NCBI GenBank assembly: GCA_001512665.1
Contig: LFSF01000049.1
Span: forward strand, 1-58,257
Source: Clostridiales bacterium DTU073
GTDB taxonomy: Bacteria; Bacillota; Peptococcia; DRI-13; DTU073
Direction: 5' to 3'
Length of the DNA stretch: 58,257 bases
The position numbers and the translations under genes were made by a program. Numbering within the stretch: the first letter of the stretch is position 1; every line of letters starts with the position of its first letter. Positions 35,387 through 44,779 of the stretch are shown here, one piece after another. The notes beneath the pieces were generated by a model. That model was not told the origin of the DNA, did no database searches, and saw nothing but the letters and a program-made list of their open reading frames with translations.

Positions 35387-36607
35387 TTACTGTGCATATT
35401 GCTGATATATGCCTATATCTTCGATTGTTTCCAGGACATACCTCACCGCTACTACCCCTTTTTCCTTAACAGTTACAGGCTCAAAACTCTGAGAAATTAT
35501 CTTATAATCAGCAGGCAGTTGCGACCACAAAAAATCTTGAGTTCTTCTGGCTGCCTCCTGATAAGCACCTTCTATACCCCAATCCCTAATCTCACAAATT
35601 TGCTCTTTATAAACAACACTTATTAATTCGACAGGTCCTAATAGATTCCTGCCCTTATACACAAAAAGCGGCTTTGCCTGTCGAACCATGCGGTAATTAC
35701 TGAACGGGATTTCTTTTGTTCCTTTTAAATAGATTTCCTTATCTCTAAATTTTAATACAACTACACTTTTTTCTATACCTGTATCCCAAATCAATTTTTC
35801 CCGAAGTGCACATTTTTCCACATTACTCCGTCTAACCCGGGCGCGCACAACTCCTTTTGCTCTCACAATCTGCGGTTCTCCGCTAGGACAAAGTTCACCT
35901 GTTTCAGAAATAATTATTTCAGGATAGACCAATCCTAAAATCAACACCTGCCCTTTTTTGACCCGATCCCCTTCCTGTACTTGCGGACTACCTTTTAACA
36001 CTAGTAATTCTTCTATTATCCCATCTTCCCGCGCAATTAAATTACCGGGCATGTTTTCTTCATCTGTAGAGGGAAAGGTCTTTTCCGCTACTTCGATCAC
36101 AATTTTTGTTCCTTGTACCTCAATGCCAACCCAAGCAAGCTGTGTAAATTCAGAAAGCAGCTTTTCGGCAATCTTGTTTTTCTCAAAACTAGCTAAATGT
36201 ACCCCTTTTTTCAAACCGTATTCTTCCGCTTTAGCCAAAATAAGCTCTGTAGAAACCAGCTCATTACCTTTTACCTCGATAATCCAAACAAAAGAACTTA
36301 ACAGATATAAAGCCAAACAAAAAAAGAAAGTACCCAGAACTAATACTTTTCTTCTTTTAGCTCGCATTAAGAAAAAAGGCATCCCCTTTTTCTTAATAAT
36401 TTTCACTTTACAAGACGAACTTCTTACTAATAAACGTAAAGCCTTATAACCACCTAAACTAACCTTTAATTGATAGTGCTTATCCTCAGCTAGACGAATG
36501 TCCCAAATAGAAATGCCTCTGCTTAAAGCCATATTTATAACCCGTTCCGGATTTGTTCCCCATAAAGATATTTCCACATACCCTGATATACCAGAAGTCC
36601 ATTTCAT
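35387..36607 (-). CDS. yqfD: Sporulation protein YqfD
   Basis: Sporulation protein family of spore-forming Firmicutes, related in N-terminal layout to SpoIV-type proteins. One membrane helix (KVLVLGTFFFCLALYLLSSFVWIIEV, about 88-113) follows a cytoplasmic N-terminus and leads to an extracytoplasmic beta-rich domain with ELLVLKGSPQVQEGDRVKKGQVLI. The 406 residues are typical. The ATG follows GGAGGTA. It lies 10 bases after yqfC, as in Bacillus and Clostridia, where yqfCD are expressed in the mother cell. Confidence 0.94.
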   Translation of the reverse strand: MKWTSGISGYVEISLWGTNPERVINMALSRGISIWDIRLAEDKHYQLKVSLGGYKALRLLVRSSSCKVKIIKKKGMPFFLMRAKRRKVLVLGTFFFCLALYLLSSFVWIIEVKGNELVSTELILAKAEEYGLKKGVHLASFEKNKIAEKLLSEFTQLAWVGIEVQGTKIVIEVAEKTFPSTDEENMPGNLIAREDGIIEELLVLKGSPQVQEGDRVKKGQVLILGLVYPEIIISETGELCPSGEPQIVRAKGVVRARVRRSNVEKCALREKLIWDTGIEKSVVVLKFRDKEIYLKGTKEIPFSNYRMVRQAKPLFVYKGRNLLGPVELISVVYKEQICEIRDWGIEGAYQEAARRTQDFLWSQLPADYKIISQSFEPVTVKEKGVVAVRYVLETIEDIGIYQQYAQ

Positions 36608-36617
36608 AATATACCTC

Positions 36618-36872
36618 CTAACGGTGATACATTAGTCCGGAAATATCTCCATCCAGGCATATTTCATCTGTAGTTATATTACAAATTTCCAAATCCTTGC
36701 CGGTAATTTCAATTTCTCCAGTATTTACCGAAACTCTGATTTTCCCGGTAGTGTATTCAATAATACCTCGATGATTCTCAATCACCAACTGCAAATTACC
36801 AATGAGCGTGACTTTAGGTAAATTATAGATAATTTCTTTGGGCAGCTCTAAAAAATGGGTTATTTTTTCCAT
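36618..36872 (-). CDS. yqfC: Sporulation protein YqfC
   Basis: Small beta-rich protein of the YabP/YqfC family (84 residues) with LPKVTLIGNLQLVIENHRGIIEYT and the GEIEITGKDLEI segment. YabP is needed for spore coat or cortex assembly, and YqfC is its paralogue encoded with yqfD. The ATG follows GAGGGG. The structured element copy B lies directly upstream. Confidence 0.95.
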   Translation of the reverse strand: MEKITHFLELPKEIIYNLPKVTLIGNLQLVIENHRGIIEYTTGKIRVSVNTGEIEITGKDLEICNITTDEICLDGDISGLMYHR

Positions 36873-36930
36873 CTATATCCCCTCACTTACCTAATAATTT
36901 ATGCCCACATTCCCAAAAACAGAACAAAAA

Positions 36931-37153
36931 ACCCGTTTGATTGCGAGATACAGCTGAACAGACTTTACGATGGGGAGGTGATAAAGCAGAGAAACTAACA
37001 GGATGTTAGTTTCAACACTCGCAATAAAGAGGTCAGGGGACACACCGCTTGTTTACAAGTCGACCTTGTCGCGGAATGTCCCCAACGTATACATCGAGTG
37101 TTCTGCTTTATCCCGAACCAAGTTTAGTCTGTTCCTGTATTGAGCACAAAACG
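36931..37153. ncRNA. Structured RNA-like element, copy B (family not identified)
   Basis: Diverged relative of the element at 37-248, in the same orientation. Stems: 36954-36963-type GAACAGACT with AGTCTGTTC (near 37126-37134), with TACAG/CTGTA below it; 36980-36990 with 37102-37112; hairpin 36992-36999/37005-37012 with an AGGAT loop; 37014-37021 with 37095-37102. The alternative pairing 36940-36947 with 37018-37025 is perfect over 8 bp. Compared with copy A, stem bases change on both sides (T-A to A-T in the first stem, C-G to A-T in the last). A palindromic insert (37036-37083) occupies the loop of the last stem. Unlike copy A it lacks the long outer stem. It lies between the unknown gene at 37154 and yqfC. 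Confidence 0.6.
37036..37083. repeat. Palindromic insert inside structured element copy B
   Basis: GGGGACA (37037-37043 region) pairs with TGTCCCC (37077-37083), with inner CCGC/GCGG and CTTG/CAAG stems. Copy A has only a short GTAC-capped loop at this place. Its GGGGAC...GTCCCC ends match those of the palindrome at 27199-27258, suggesting an inserted dispersed repeat. Confidence 0.6.
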
Positions 37154-37693
37154 TTAAAAGGTATACGGCATATTTCTGCGCCGTAAAGCCTTCGGTTTCT
37201 GTAAAATCTCACTCCAAATAACAGCCTGTTTTAAATCTACTCCTGTGAACATTGACCCTTTCGCATTAGCAATTTGAGGCTCTCTGTTCACCGCAACAGG
37301 ATTAGATTTAGTATAAGATTTACGGTCTATTTTTTTAGCTCGTCTAATGGGAACTACAGGTTTAACTTGTTTAACTCGATCTGTTTGTTCAACTCGTGTT
37401 ACTTGCTCTGTTGGTTCACTGCGTAGTTCCTGTTTGCTGGAGCGTTCTTCCGCAAGAAATTCTTCAACCCCTAAAAACTTCCCCAGAATTTCCTCTAAGC
37501 TTTCAAGTTCTGTGTCCCCTTTTCTCTTCTCCAGCGAAGGGCTCTGCTCTTCCTGTAGATACGGCATACCAGCCGGTTGCTCCATCTTCCGTGCTACTCT
37601 TCTCCGCGGAGAAGTTCTTTCCTTGCCTCGCTGTTTATCTTTTGCCGAACGATAAACAATATAAAGAAAAATTAATAAACCTATAAAATCCAA
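37154..37693 (-). CDS. Unknown basic protein with N-terminal membrane segment
   Basis: A short hydrophobic start (DFIGLLIFLYIVY, residues 2-14) is followed by about 165 charged residues with low-complexity, probably disordered sequence (many Lys, Arg, Glu, Gln). The last about 35 residues look more conserved (DLKQAVIWSEILQKPKALRR). I do not recognise a named family; similar short proteins between floA and yqfC occur in other Clostridia by my recollection. TTG start after GGGGAGG. It probably sits in the membrane with a cytoplasmic tail and is cotranscribed with floA. Confidence 0.75.
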   Translation of the reverse strand: MDFIGLLIFLYIVYRSAKDKQRGKERTSPRRRVARKMEQPAGMPYLQEEQSPSLEKRKGDTELESLEEILGKFLGVEEFLAEERSSKQELRSEPTEQVTRVEQTDRVKQVKPVVPIRRAKKIDRKSYTKSNPVAVNREPQIANAKGSMFTGVDLKQAVIWSEILQKPKALRRRNMPYTF

Positions 37694-37741
37694 GGGGCCT
37701 CCCCCCTTCCTTTTCTGTAAGTATAATTACCGCTGCCTAAA

Positions 37742-38731
37742 TTATTTTTTCTCAGATTCACTAGAATTTGGTAATGTTTGTTTAGCAATAGAATCTCTCA
37801 TGGTCGTATCTGCCAAGATGTTTTGCAAGTGATAATAATCCATTACACCTAATTTGCCTTCACGAAGAGCCTGAGCCATAGCTTTGGGAACTTCTGCTTC
37901 CGCCTCAACAACTTTTGCCCGCATTTCTTGAACTGAAGCAACCATTTCCTGTTCTCTGGCTACAGCAAGCGCACGACGCTCTTCTGCTTTGGCTTGAGCA
38001 ATACGTTTATCTGCTTCAGCCTGATCAGTCTGTAACTCCGCACCAATATTTCTTCCCACATCTACATCCGCAATATCTATGGAAAGGATTTCAAAAGCAG
38101 TTCCCGCATCTAAACCTTTATTAAGAACAGTACGGGATATTAAATCAGGATTTTCTAAAACATCTTTATGTGATTCTGAACTACCAACTGTTGTAACAAT
38201 ACCTTCCCCAACACGGGCAATAATCGTTTCCTCACCGGCGCCACCCACTAAACGATCAATATTCGCTCTCACAGTAACCCTAGCCTTAGCCTTAACTTCG
38301 ATTCCGTTTTTCGCCATAGCCGAAACAACCGGAGTCTCAATTACGCGGGGATTAACACTCATTTGGACAGCTTCCAAAACATTACGTCCTGCCAAATCAA
38401 TCGCCGCAGCACGCTCAAACTTTAAAGGAATATTGGCCCTTTCTGCAGCAATTAAAGCATTTACCACCCGATCAACATTACCTCCCGCCAGGTAGTGAGC
38501 TTCCAGCTGATTGGTACTTACAGCTATCCCTGCTTTATCAGCTTTAATCAAGCTGTTCACAATTAAAGCAGGCGGTACCCTTCTAAAACGCATTCCCACA
38601 AGCGTAAAAATTCCAATCCTTACTCCTGCCGCCAAAGCAGAAATCCACAAGCCTACCGGAATAAAACTAAAAAGCACTGACAGTAAAATTATAGCTAAAG
38701 CAAACATCATCAATATTGCTATTGAACCCAT
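37742..38731 (-). CDS. floA: Flotillin-like protein FloA
   Basis: SPFH-family scaffold of bacterial membrane microdomains. The N-terminal helix region ([33 protein letters not shown]) is followed by [24 protein letters not shown], the SPFH core ([34 protein letters not shown]) and a C-terminal coiled-coil rich in Ala/Glu ([26 protein letters not shown]). The 329 residues are typical. The ATG follows AAGGGGGAG. It is paired with nfeD as in most Firmicutes. Confidence 0.97.
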   Translation of the reverse strand: MGSIAILMMFALAIILLSVLFSFIPVGLWISALAAGVRIGIFTLVGMRFRRVPPALIVNSLIKADKAGIAVSTNQLEAHYLAGGNVDRVVNALIAAERANIPLKFERAAAIDLAGRNVLEAVQMSVNPRVIETPVVSAMAKNGIEVKAKARVTVRANIDRLVGGAGEETIIARVGEGIVTTVGSSESHKDVLENPDLISRTVLNKGLDAGTAFEILSIDIADVDVGRNIGAELQTDQAEADKRIAQAKAEERRALAVAREQEMVASVQEMRAKVVEAEAEVPKAMAQALREGKLGVMDYYHLQNILADTTMRDSIAKQTLPNSSESEKK

Positions 38732-38762
38732 CTAAAAACTCCCCCTTAATATATTTTAATTA

Positions 38763-40079
38763 CTAGTCTTCTTTGATTGCCCGAACAATCAGCCTGATAC
38801 CTTCAACCTTAATTATTTCAATTCTTTCCCCTTTTTGAATAAAGCTCCCATCAGTTACCACATCTAGTCTGGTCCCATCATCAAGCATAACGGTTCCGGC
38901 CGGTCTTAAAATGGTGATAGCCTCTCCTCTTTTGCCCAGATGAATACTTAAATCTTCTCCCTGGGGAATATATCCCTCCTCCTTTTTATACTTTGTTCCT
39001 AAAACTAAGCGGTCCCAAAATTTTCTCTTTGTCAACAATTTCAAACTGAGTATTATTAAAATAATTGTTCCTAGAATGGCTAAAACCAAAGAAATTATCC
39101 CTGCTTCCCAACTAGGAGCGGAAAGAATAATACTTAAGGAGATACTGGCAATTCCACCGAAGCCAAAGATGCCAAAGCCCGGCATAAATATCTCCACACA
39201 TAATAAAATCAACCCTAATAGGAAAAGTAAGATTGCTTCCCAACCGGTAAAACCCGCTAAAATATGTCCTCCAAAATAAAGTGCTAAGGAGGCCAACCCC
39301 ACAAAACCGGCAATACCCCAGCCAACAGTTAAAATTTCAATTAATATCCCTGCAATCCCTAATGTTAACAAAAGTGTAGATATATAAGGATTGGTCACTA
39401 TTCTGGTGATTTTTTCTGCAGTAGACAGTTGAGCTTCAAGGACTTCAGCCCCACTCAGATTTAAGATTTCTAAGAATTCAGCCTGATCTTGCACCACATA
39501 ATCAGTAAATCTATATTCTAAAGCTTGCTGATAAGTTAAGGTCAACAGTTTGCCTTTTTCAACTAAGCCGGGGATTTCCAGATCACGATCCGCCATCGCC
39601 ATAGCTATTGTTCTGTCTCTGCCATTTCTTTCGGCAGTTGCACCCATCTCGGAAGCCCAATAGGAAACAAATTTTTCATCTGCTCTCTCATCACCTATCC
39701 GAGGTTCTGCATCGCCAATAGTTGAACCGGGAACCATAGCTATTTTCGGGCAAGCCAGCGTTATATAAGCACCGGCAGAAATAGCCCCACCTTTAACCAA
39801 AGCTGCAGTAGAAAGAGGACTATTGGTAATCGTTTTTTTAATCTCCTGCGCCGCATCTACTCTTCCTCCTGGAGTATCTATCTCCAAAAGAACTAAATCG
39901 ACTGCTAATGCCTCAGCTTCCTTATAACTTCTATCGATAAAACTTGCTAAGCCCAGATCAATAGTTGATTCCACCGGAATAACAAAGACTCGCGGTGAGG
40001 GTGCTGCAAACACAGTATTAGTAAAAAGAATTATGAAAAGAATAATTAATAAACCAAATAAAACCAACTTTTTTTTCAT
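38763..40079 (-). CDS. nfeD: NfeD-like membrane-bound serine protease
   Basis: Signal/membrane segment (VLFGLLIILFIILFTNTVFA), then a ClpP-class serine protease domain with the catalytic Ser in KGGAISAGAYITLACP (about 105) and a Lys further on. Several membrane helices (about 230-345) and a C-terminal OB-fold NfeD domain follow (GKRGEAITILRPAGTVMLDDGTRLDVVTDGSFI). This long form (438 aa) is encoded with a flotillin partner. I chose the ATG at 40079 after AAAGGTG; a GTG at 40088 overlaps that site. Confidence 0.95.
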   Translation of the reverse strand: MKKKLVLFGLLIILFIILFTNTVFAAPSPRVFVIPVESTIDLGLASFIDRSYKEAEALAVDLVLLEIDTPGGRVDAAQEIKKTITNSPLSTAALVKGGAISAGAYITLACPKIAMVPGSTIGDAEPRIGDERADEKFVSYWASEMGATAERNGRDRTIAMAMADRDLEIPGLVEKGKLLTLTYQQALEYRFTDYVVQDQAEFLEILNLSGAEVLEAQLSTAEKITRIVTNPYISTLLLTLGIAGILIEILTVGWGIAGFVGLASLALYFGGHILAGFTGWEAILLFLLGLILLCVEIFMPGFGIFGFGGIASISLSIILSAPSWEAGIISLVLAILGTIILIILSLKLLTKRKFWDRLVLGTKYKKEEGYIPQGEDLSIHLGKRGEAITILRPAGTVMLDDGTRLDVVTDGSFIQKGERIEIIKVEGIRLIVRAIKED

Positions 40080-40257
40080 AGTATTCACCTTTGTTCTTTT
40101 TTATATTACACTCAATATCTTACCATATTATCAATATGTCTTCACCTGAATTCTGTGTAAAGTTGATTTCGTTATTTTACTCTTGCCAATTGGATTAATT
40201 TTCATTATAATAAACAATATTCGTCTTTTTTAGTAAGAAAAATTTGGAGGTATGTTG

Positions 40258-40896
40258 GTGTTTTTTAAAAAGTTAAAAGTGTTCCTAAAGGTTTTTCTTT
40301 GTACAAGTATGGTATTAGGTTCTTTCTTTACAATCTCTTTCTTGTATGAAGAAAAATCCTATCTAGAAAAAGAATTAATAAAATATAAGGAGGAAGTTTC
40401 CCAATTAAATCAAGAATTAGAAAAAATAAATAACTATGTACAAAAAATAAATAAATACGCAAAGGTATATAGAACCACACCGGAGATCATAGCTATGGTA
40501 ACTGCAGAAAGTGAAAAATACAATCTTAATCCTACAATAATGTTGGAATTAATCAGAGTCGAAAGTAATTTTGATTCTCAAGCAATCAGTAAAGTAGGCG
40601 CCAAGGGGCTTTGTCAAATAAATCCGCGTACTGCCCAGGAGTTGGCCCGTGAACTTAAACTCGAATATAGTGAAGAAAAACTCTTTGATGATCATTACAA
40701 TATCCAACTGGGTACATACTACTTGGCTAAATTATTGAAAGAGTACAATATGGATTACCACAAAGCTCTCACTGCATATAATCGAGGTCCTACGGGACTG
40801 GCAAATTTCATGAAAACCAGAGGTACTGCAGTTAGCAGATATTCACAAAAAATAAGTTCAAGGAGTCAACAACTAGCGTACAATAATAACTATTAA
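40258..40896 (+). CDS. Membrane-anchored lytic transglycosylase (SLT domain)
   Basis: Cleaves peptidoglycan glycan strands. A single N-terminal hydrophobic segment (about 7-28) anchors it outside the membrane, a coiled coil follows (about 32-65), and the SLT/goose-lysozyme-like domain (about 75-205) has the catalytic Glu in ELIRVESNFDSQAISKVGAKGLCQINPRTA and the TAYNRGP motif. I prefer the GTG at 40258, seven bases after GGAGG; ATG at 40252 is too close to it. Plus strand, divergent from nfeD, ending at a strong hairpin shared with rpsU. Confidence 0.9.
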   Translation: MFFKKLKVFLKVFLCTSMVLGSFFTISFLYEEKSYLEKELIKYKEEVSQLNQELEKINNYVQKINKYAKVYRTTPEIIAMVTAESEKYNLNPTIMLELIRVESNFDSQAISKVGAKGLCQINPRTAQELARELKLEYSEEKLFDDHYNIQLGTYYLAKLLKEYNMDYHKALTAYNRGPTGLANFMKTRGTAVSRYSQKISSRSQQLAYNNNY

Positions 40897-40910
40897 AACA
40901 AAAATGCATT

Positions 40911-40947
40911 ATAAAAAACAGCCCAAATGTTTCGGGCTGTTTTTTAT
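40911..40947. terminator. Bidirectional terminator between transglycosylase and rpsU
   Basis: A 14-bp stem (40911-40924 with 40934-40947) carrying AAAAAACAGCCC / GGGCTGTTTTTT, so each strand ends in a T run. It serves the two convergent genes. Confidence 0.92.
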
Positions 40948-40966
40948 GTCAATTAAAAGCACTTTC

Positions 40967-41143
40967 TTATCTATATTTTCTTTTTCTAGCCGCTTCGGAC
41001 TTCTTTTTTCTCCTTACACTCGGTTTTTCATAATGTTCGTGTTTTCTAGCCTCGGCAAGAACACCAGCCTTCTGACAGGTACGCTTGAAGCGGCGGAGTG
41101 CACTATCGAGAGATTCATTTTTACCTACTCTCACTTCGCTCAT
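40967..41143 (-). CDS. rpsU: 30S ribosomal protein S21
   Basis: 58-residue, highly basic protein, [20 protein letters not shown] at the start and a [18 protein letters not shown] tail, a clear S21. The ATG follows GGGAGGGA. It is located downstream of the heat-shock/methylthiotransferase operon, next to hit, as in many Clostridia. Confidence 0.97.
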   Translation of the reverse strand: MSEVRVGKNESLDSALRRFKRTCQKAGVLAEARKHEHYEKPSVRRKKKSEAARKRKYR

Positions 41144-41270
41144 TTGTTATCCCTCCCTCCATTACGACCGTCTTACTACTTAAGTAAATTATTGATGCCA
41201 ATCTATTTAAATTAATAAGCGAAAGCAACATATTAAATATTATACTAAAACAGTTCCAAAGGGTCAAGAA

Positions 41271-41612
41271 TTAACCTGCGGGCCATGTCAACTTTTTTCC
41301 GCCCAATAAGTGGAAATGCAGATGCTTAACTTCTTGTCCCCCATCTAACCCGCAATTGTTTACTACTCTAAAACCATTAACCAATCCCAAATCTTTGGCG
41401 ATATTGCGAATAACCCCATGTACATACCCGATTAATTCCAACTGTTCATCCTTAACCTCTGCCAAACTTGTTATATGCTCTTTAGGTATCACCAAAATAT
41501 GTACAGGAGCAGTAGGATTTATGTCATGAAAAGCCAAGACGCGATCATCCTCATAAACCTTTTTACTGGGAATCTCTCCACTGATAATCTTGCAAAAAAT
41601 ACAATCACTCAT
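41271..41612 (-). CDS. HIT family protein (HinT-like)
   Basis: Histidine-triad nucleotide hydrolase, 113 residues. The C-terminal HxHxHxx triad is HLHFHLLGG (about 97-105); the N-terminal CIFCKIISGEIPSKKVYEDD is the zinc-binding start of the HinT branch. It hydrolyses phosphoramidate nucleotides. It is the last gene of the dnaJ-prmA-rsmE-mtaB run. The ATG follows AGGGGGTGG. Confidence 0.95.
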   Translation of the reverse strand: MSDCIFCKIISGEIPSKKVYEDDRVLAFHDINPTAPVHILVIPKEHITSLAEVKDEQLELIGYVHGVIRNIAKDLGLVNGFRVVNNCGLDGGQEVKHLHFHLLGGKKLTWPAG

Positions 41613-41681
41613 TATTTGCCACCCCCTTACTCTTCATATACAGCTAACACAAACACCATACCTATCAAAGCATAGATGTGA

Positions 41682-43040
41682 TTATTGTAACTGGAAAACG
41701 TCTCCAAAACAATAATTTTTCTCTACTTTTTTTAAATAAATGGGGATAATCTGACCACGCGGTGCCTCATCAGAGTTAAATCTGACTTTGAGATAATTGG
41801 CACTGCTTCCCTCCCATGTATGCTCAGCAACCTTTTCTTCTACGAGAACATCTAAAGTTTGACCCAAAAATTTCTGTGCATACAACTTGGCTAATTTTTC
41901 CCCTAAGCGAATCATTTTTCTGCTGCGGGCTTCTTTTACCGCAGGTGATATTTGTCCGCTAAAGCTAGCAGCCGGTGTACCCCGACGTGGCGAATACTTA
42001 AACACATGTAGTCTACTAAAAGCAACTTTCTCCACAAACTTTAAATACTCTTGAAAATGCTCGTCAGTTTCCCCTGGAAAACCAACCATTATATCGGTGG
42101 TTAGGGCAATATCGGGGATTTTTTTTCTAATATCCGTAATAATCTCCAGATATTGTTCCGTCGTATAAGGTCTATTCATCGCCTTTAAGATTTTATCATG
42201 TCCACTTTGTAATGGCAAATGAAGATGGGGACAAAAATTCCGATATCCCAGCATTAAATCTAATAACTCCGGACTAACTTCAACAGGTTCTAATGAACCC
42301 AAACGCCAACGTACCTGCTCTGTTAACGGGAGTAAGTGTTTTAAAAGATAAACCAAATTTTCCCCTTCTCCCAGATCGCGACCATAAGCCCCTAAATGAA
42401 TCCCTAAGAGCACGATTTCTCTAAATCCGGCCTTAATCAATCTTTCCGCTTCAGCTAAAGTACTTTCTAAGGAGCGACTGCGCACGGGACCACGGGCATA
42501 AGGAATAATACAATAGGAACAAAACTGATCACAGCCTTCCTGCACCTTCAGATATGCTCTGGAACGTTCAATACTCTTTTCCAGCTTAATCTCCTCAAAT
42601 TCCTGCCCCTGTTGATACTTCCGTACAAAAATTTGCGGTGCAGGTTTATTTATAGTCGTCTCCTGCTCCTTACCCTTTAATAACTTGCCCTTTAATAAAT
42701 CTTCCACTAATTCTACTAAACGGCTTTTTTCATTCGTACCCACAATCAAACTAACACCGGCAATTTTTCTAATTGCCTCAGCATCCGTTTGAGCGTAACA
42801 ACCTGTAACCACTATCTGAGCCTGGGGATTGACTTTCAGCGCGCGTCTAATCATTTGTCGTGATTTGCGGTCAGCCAAATGAGTCACCGTACAGGTGTTG
42901 ATAATATAAACATCAGCTTCAGCAGTAAAATCTACAATTTCATAACCCTTCTCCCTAAATTGACCGCTAAAAGCTTCTGTTTCATTCTGATTTACTTTAC
43001 AACCTAAAGTATAAAAAGCGATCCGAGGTATTTCCCTCAT
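41682..43040 (-). CDS. mtaB: tRNA t6A37 methylthiotransferase MtaB
   Basis: Radical-SAM enzyme that converts t6A37 to ms2t6A in tRNA. The N-terminal MTTase domain has three cysteines (TLGCKVNQNE, INTCTVTHLADRKSR, VVTGCYAQ), the radical-SAM motif is CDQFCSYCIIPYARG (about 150-165), and a C-terminal TRAM domain ends the protein. The start is ATG at 43040, overlapping the rsmE stop by one base (TAATG); the longer frame to 43145 runs inside rsmE and adds unrelated residues. 452 residues are typical. Confidence 0.96.
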   Translation of the reverse strand: MREIPRIAFYTLGCKVNQNETEAFSGQFREKGYEIVDFTAEADVYIINTCTVTHLADRKSRQMIRRALKVNPQAQIVVTGCYAQTDAEAIRKIAGVSLIVGTNEKSRLVELVEDLLKGKLLKGKEQETTINKPAPQIFVRKYQQGQEFEEIKLEKSIERSRAYLKVQEGCDQFCSYCIIPYARGPVRSRSLESTLAEAERLIKAGFREIVLLGIHLGAYGRDLGEGENLVYLLKHLLPLTEQVRWRLGSLEPVEVSPELLDLMLGYRNFCPHLHLPLQSGHDKILKAMNRPYTTEQYLEIITDIRKKIPDIALTTDIMVGFPGETDEHFQEYLKFVEKVAFSRLHVFKYSPRRGTPAASFSGQISPAVKEARSRKMIRLGEKLAKLYAQKFLGQTLDVLVEEKVAEHTWEGSSANYLKVRFNSDEAPRGQIIPIYLKKVEKNYCFGDVFQLQ

Positions 43041-43834
43041 TAAACCCAGTCCCCCCATGCAAACATCAACACCGACAGTGCAGCAAGACCTGCTGTCTCC
43101 GTACGTAAAATTCTCGGACCTAAGGAAACCGTTACACCCCCACAACTCTGGACTTGCCGGACTTCCTCTGCGGTAAAACCACCCTCCGGACCAATTATCA
43201 GATAGACAGGGGTTTTTTCTTTTTCCTTAATTAGCTCTGCATCCGGCGAATCTTGCCAGGCAACTACTTGCTTTAAGGCTTCCTGAAAGGGAATGCCGCC
43301 TTCTTCCCAGGGTAAAATTAAATACCTTTTGGGCGGCAATTGCTGCAACAATTCCTTCATAGTGCAAACCGGCATCACCGTAGGTATTAACGCCCGTCGA
43401 CACTGCTTAACGGCTTCTAAAGCTACTTTCTGCCAACGTTTACGCCTTTCCTCCTCTTTTTTTCCCTCTAGCTTGACAACACAGCGTTGTGCTTTTAAAG
43501 GGATAATCCCTCGTACTCCTAACTCGGTAGCCTTTTGAATGATTAATTCCATTTTTTCTCCTTTAGGAATACCTTGAACAAGCCACACCTCCAAAGAACT
43601 TTCCCGAGGTAATAAAAGGGAATCCCCTATACTAAGTATGGCTTCATCTTTCTCTATAGAGAAAATCTTTCCCGCATATTCTCTGCCCAAACCGTCGAAA
43701 ACAGTAACCTCTTGTCCTGGTAATAAACGCAACACACGGGAAAGATGAATGAATTCCTGCCCTTTGATTATCGCCCAATTATGGTGTTCCTGGTCCTGAT
43801 AAAAATCCTCCGGGGGTACATAAAATCTATGCAT
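43040..43834 (-). CDS. rsmE: 16S rRNA (uracil(1498)-N(3))-methyltransferase RsmE
   Basis: SPOUT methyltransferase with N-terminal PUA-like domain (HRFYVPPEDF to about 75) and a C-terminal knot: VWLVQGIPKGEKMELIIQKATELGV, LIIGPEGGFTAEEVRQVQ and LGPRILRTETAGLAALSVL. The start is ATG at 43834, after GGGGGTG; the longer frame to 43903 overlaps prmA. 264 residues are typical. It is in the dnaJ-prmA-rsmE-mtaB order conserved in Firmicutes. Confidence 0.96.
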   Translation of the reverse strand: MHRFYVPPEDFYQDQEHHNWAIIKGQEFIHLSRVLRLLPGQEVTVFDGLGREYAGKIFSIEKDEAILSIGDSLLLPRESSLEVWLVQGIPKGEKMELIIQKATELGVRGIIPLKAQRCVVKLEGKKEEERRKRWQKVALEAVKQCRRALIPTVMPVCTMKELLQQLPPKRYLILPWEEGGIPFQEALKQVVAWQDSPDAELIKEKEKTPVYLIIGPEGGFTAEEVRQVQSCGGVTVSLGPRILRTETAGLAALSVLMFAWGDWV

Positions 43835-43838
43835 CACT

Positions 43839-44774
43839 CTACACCCCCAACTGCCAAACTTGGGCCACCCAATCTTCCTGCGTTTTTTCCTCTCTGAGCA
43901 CAAATCCTATCTCCTGAAGAGCAGTAAATACTTCTTCTCGCCTCTCTTTGATAATCCCGGACACTAGGAAAAAACCACCTTGATTTAACCGCTCCTTTGC
44001 CTGTAAAGCCAGCTTTATAATGGTCGCAGCCACAATATTAGCCACAATCAGCTCTACTTTTTGCTCAACTCCTACTAAAAGATTATTCTTTTTAACAGTA
44101 ATCAGATGAGCTAATCCATTTTGTTGAATATTTTCTTGAGCAACTTTCACCGCTACCTCATCGTAATCTAAAGCCAGTACCTCTTCAGCCCCTAAAGAGG
44201 CAGCAATCATCGCTAAAATCCCCGTTCCGGTACCCACATCGATAACCTTAAATCCCGGGTGCAAAAATTTTTCCAGTAGAAGCGCACTCATGGCCGTTGT
44301 AGCATGAGTTCCGCAACCAAAAGCCATTCCCGGATCCATCTCTAAAACAATCTCATCCTCACCTGCTTGATAATCTTCCCAAGTTGGTTTGATTACTATT
44401 CTCGACCCAAGTTTGATCGGTTTAAAATAAACCTTCCAAGAATTGGCCCAATCTTCTTCCTGCACGATAGCTAAACGGATTTCACTGTTTTTTTCACCCA
44501 GACGAGCCATAATCTCTTCTATTCCTAATTTTAATTGCTCTAATTTCTGCGGAAGACTATCATTTATAGGCAAATAGCCTTTGACTACCGGAGAAGATTG
44601 ATACAACCGTTCCTCCGGTAATTCAAAGGCATCCCAATTACCTTCGCTGATTTTGGTTTTCAATAATTCAGGGTCTTCAATAACAACTCCACCAGACCCC
44701 ACTTGATAAAAACATTCAGCTACAGCTTCCACAGCTTCAGAAACTGTAATAACCGTTATTTCTTGCCATTCCAT
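43839..44774 (-). CDS. prmA: Ribosomal protein L11 methyltransferase PrmA
   Basis: Trimethylates L11 using SAM. The N-terminal substrate-recognition domain (1-120) is followed by the SAM-binding core with GMAFGCGTHATTAMSALLLE, VIDVGTGTGILAMIAASLGA and VANIVAATII. The 311 residues fit the family. It starts 5 bases after dnaJ. Confidence 0.96.
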   Translation of the reverse strand: MEWQEITVITVSEAVEAVAECFYQVGSGGVVIEDPELLKTKISEGNWDAFELPEERLYQSSPVVKGYLPINDSLPQKLEQLKLGIEEIMARLGEKNSEIRLAIVQEEDWANSWKVYFKPIKLGSRIVIKPTWEDYQAGEDEIVLEMDPGMAFGCGTHATTAMSALLLEKFLHPGFKVIDVGTGTGILAMIAASLGAEEVLALDYDEVAVKVAQENIQQNGLAHLITVKKNNLLVGVEQKVELIVANIVAATIIKLALQAKERLNQGGFFLVSGIIKERREEVFTALQEIGFVLREEKTQEDWVAQVWQLGV

Positions 44775-44779
44775 GGTAA

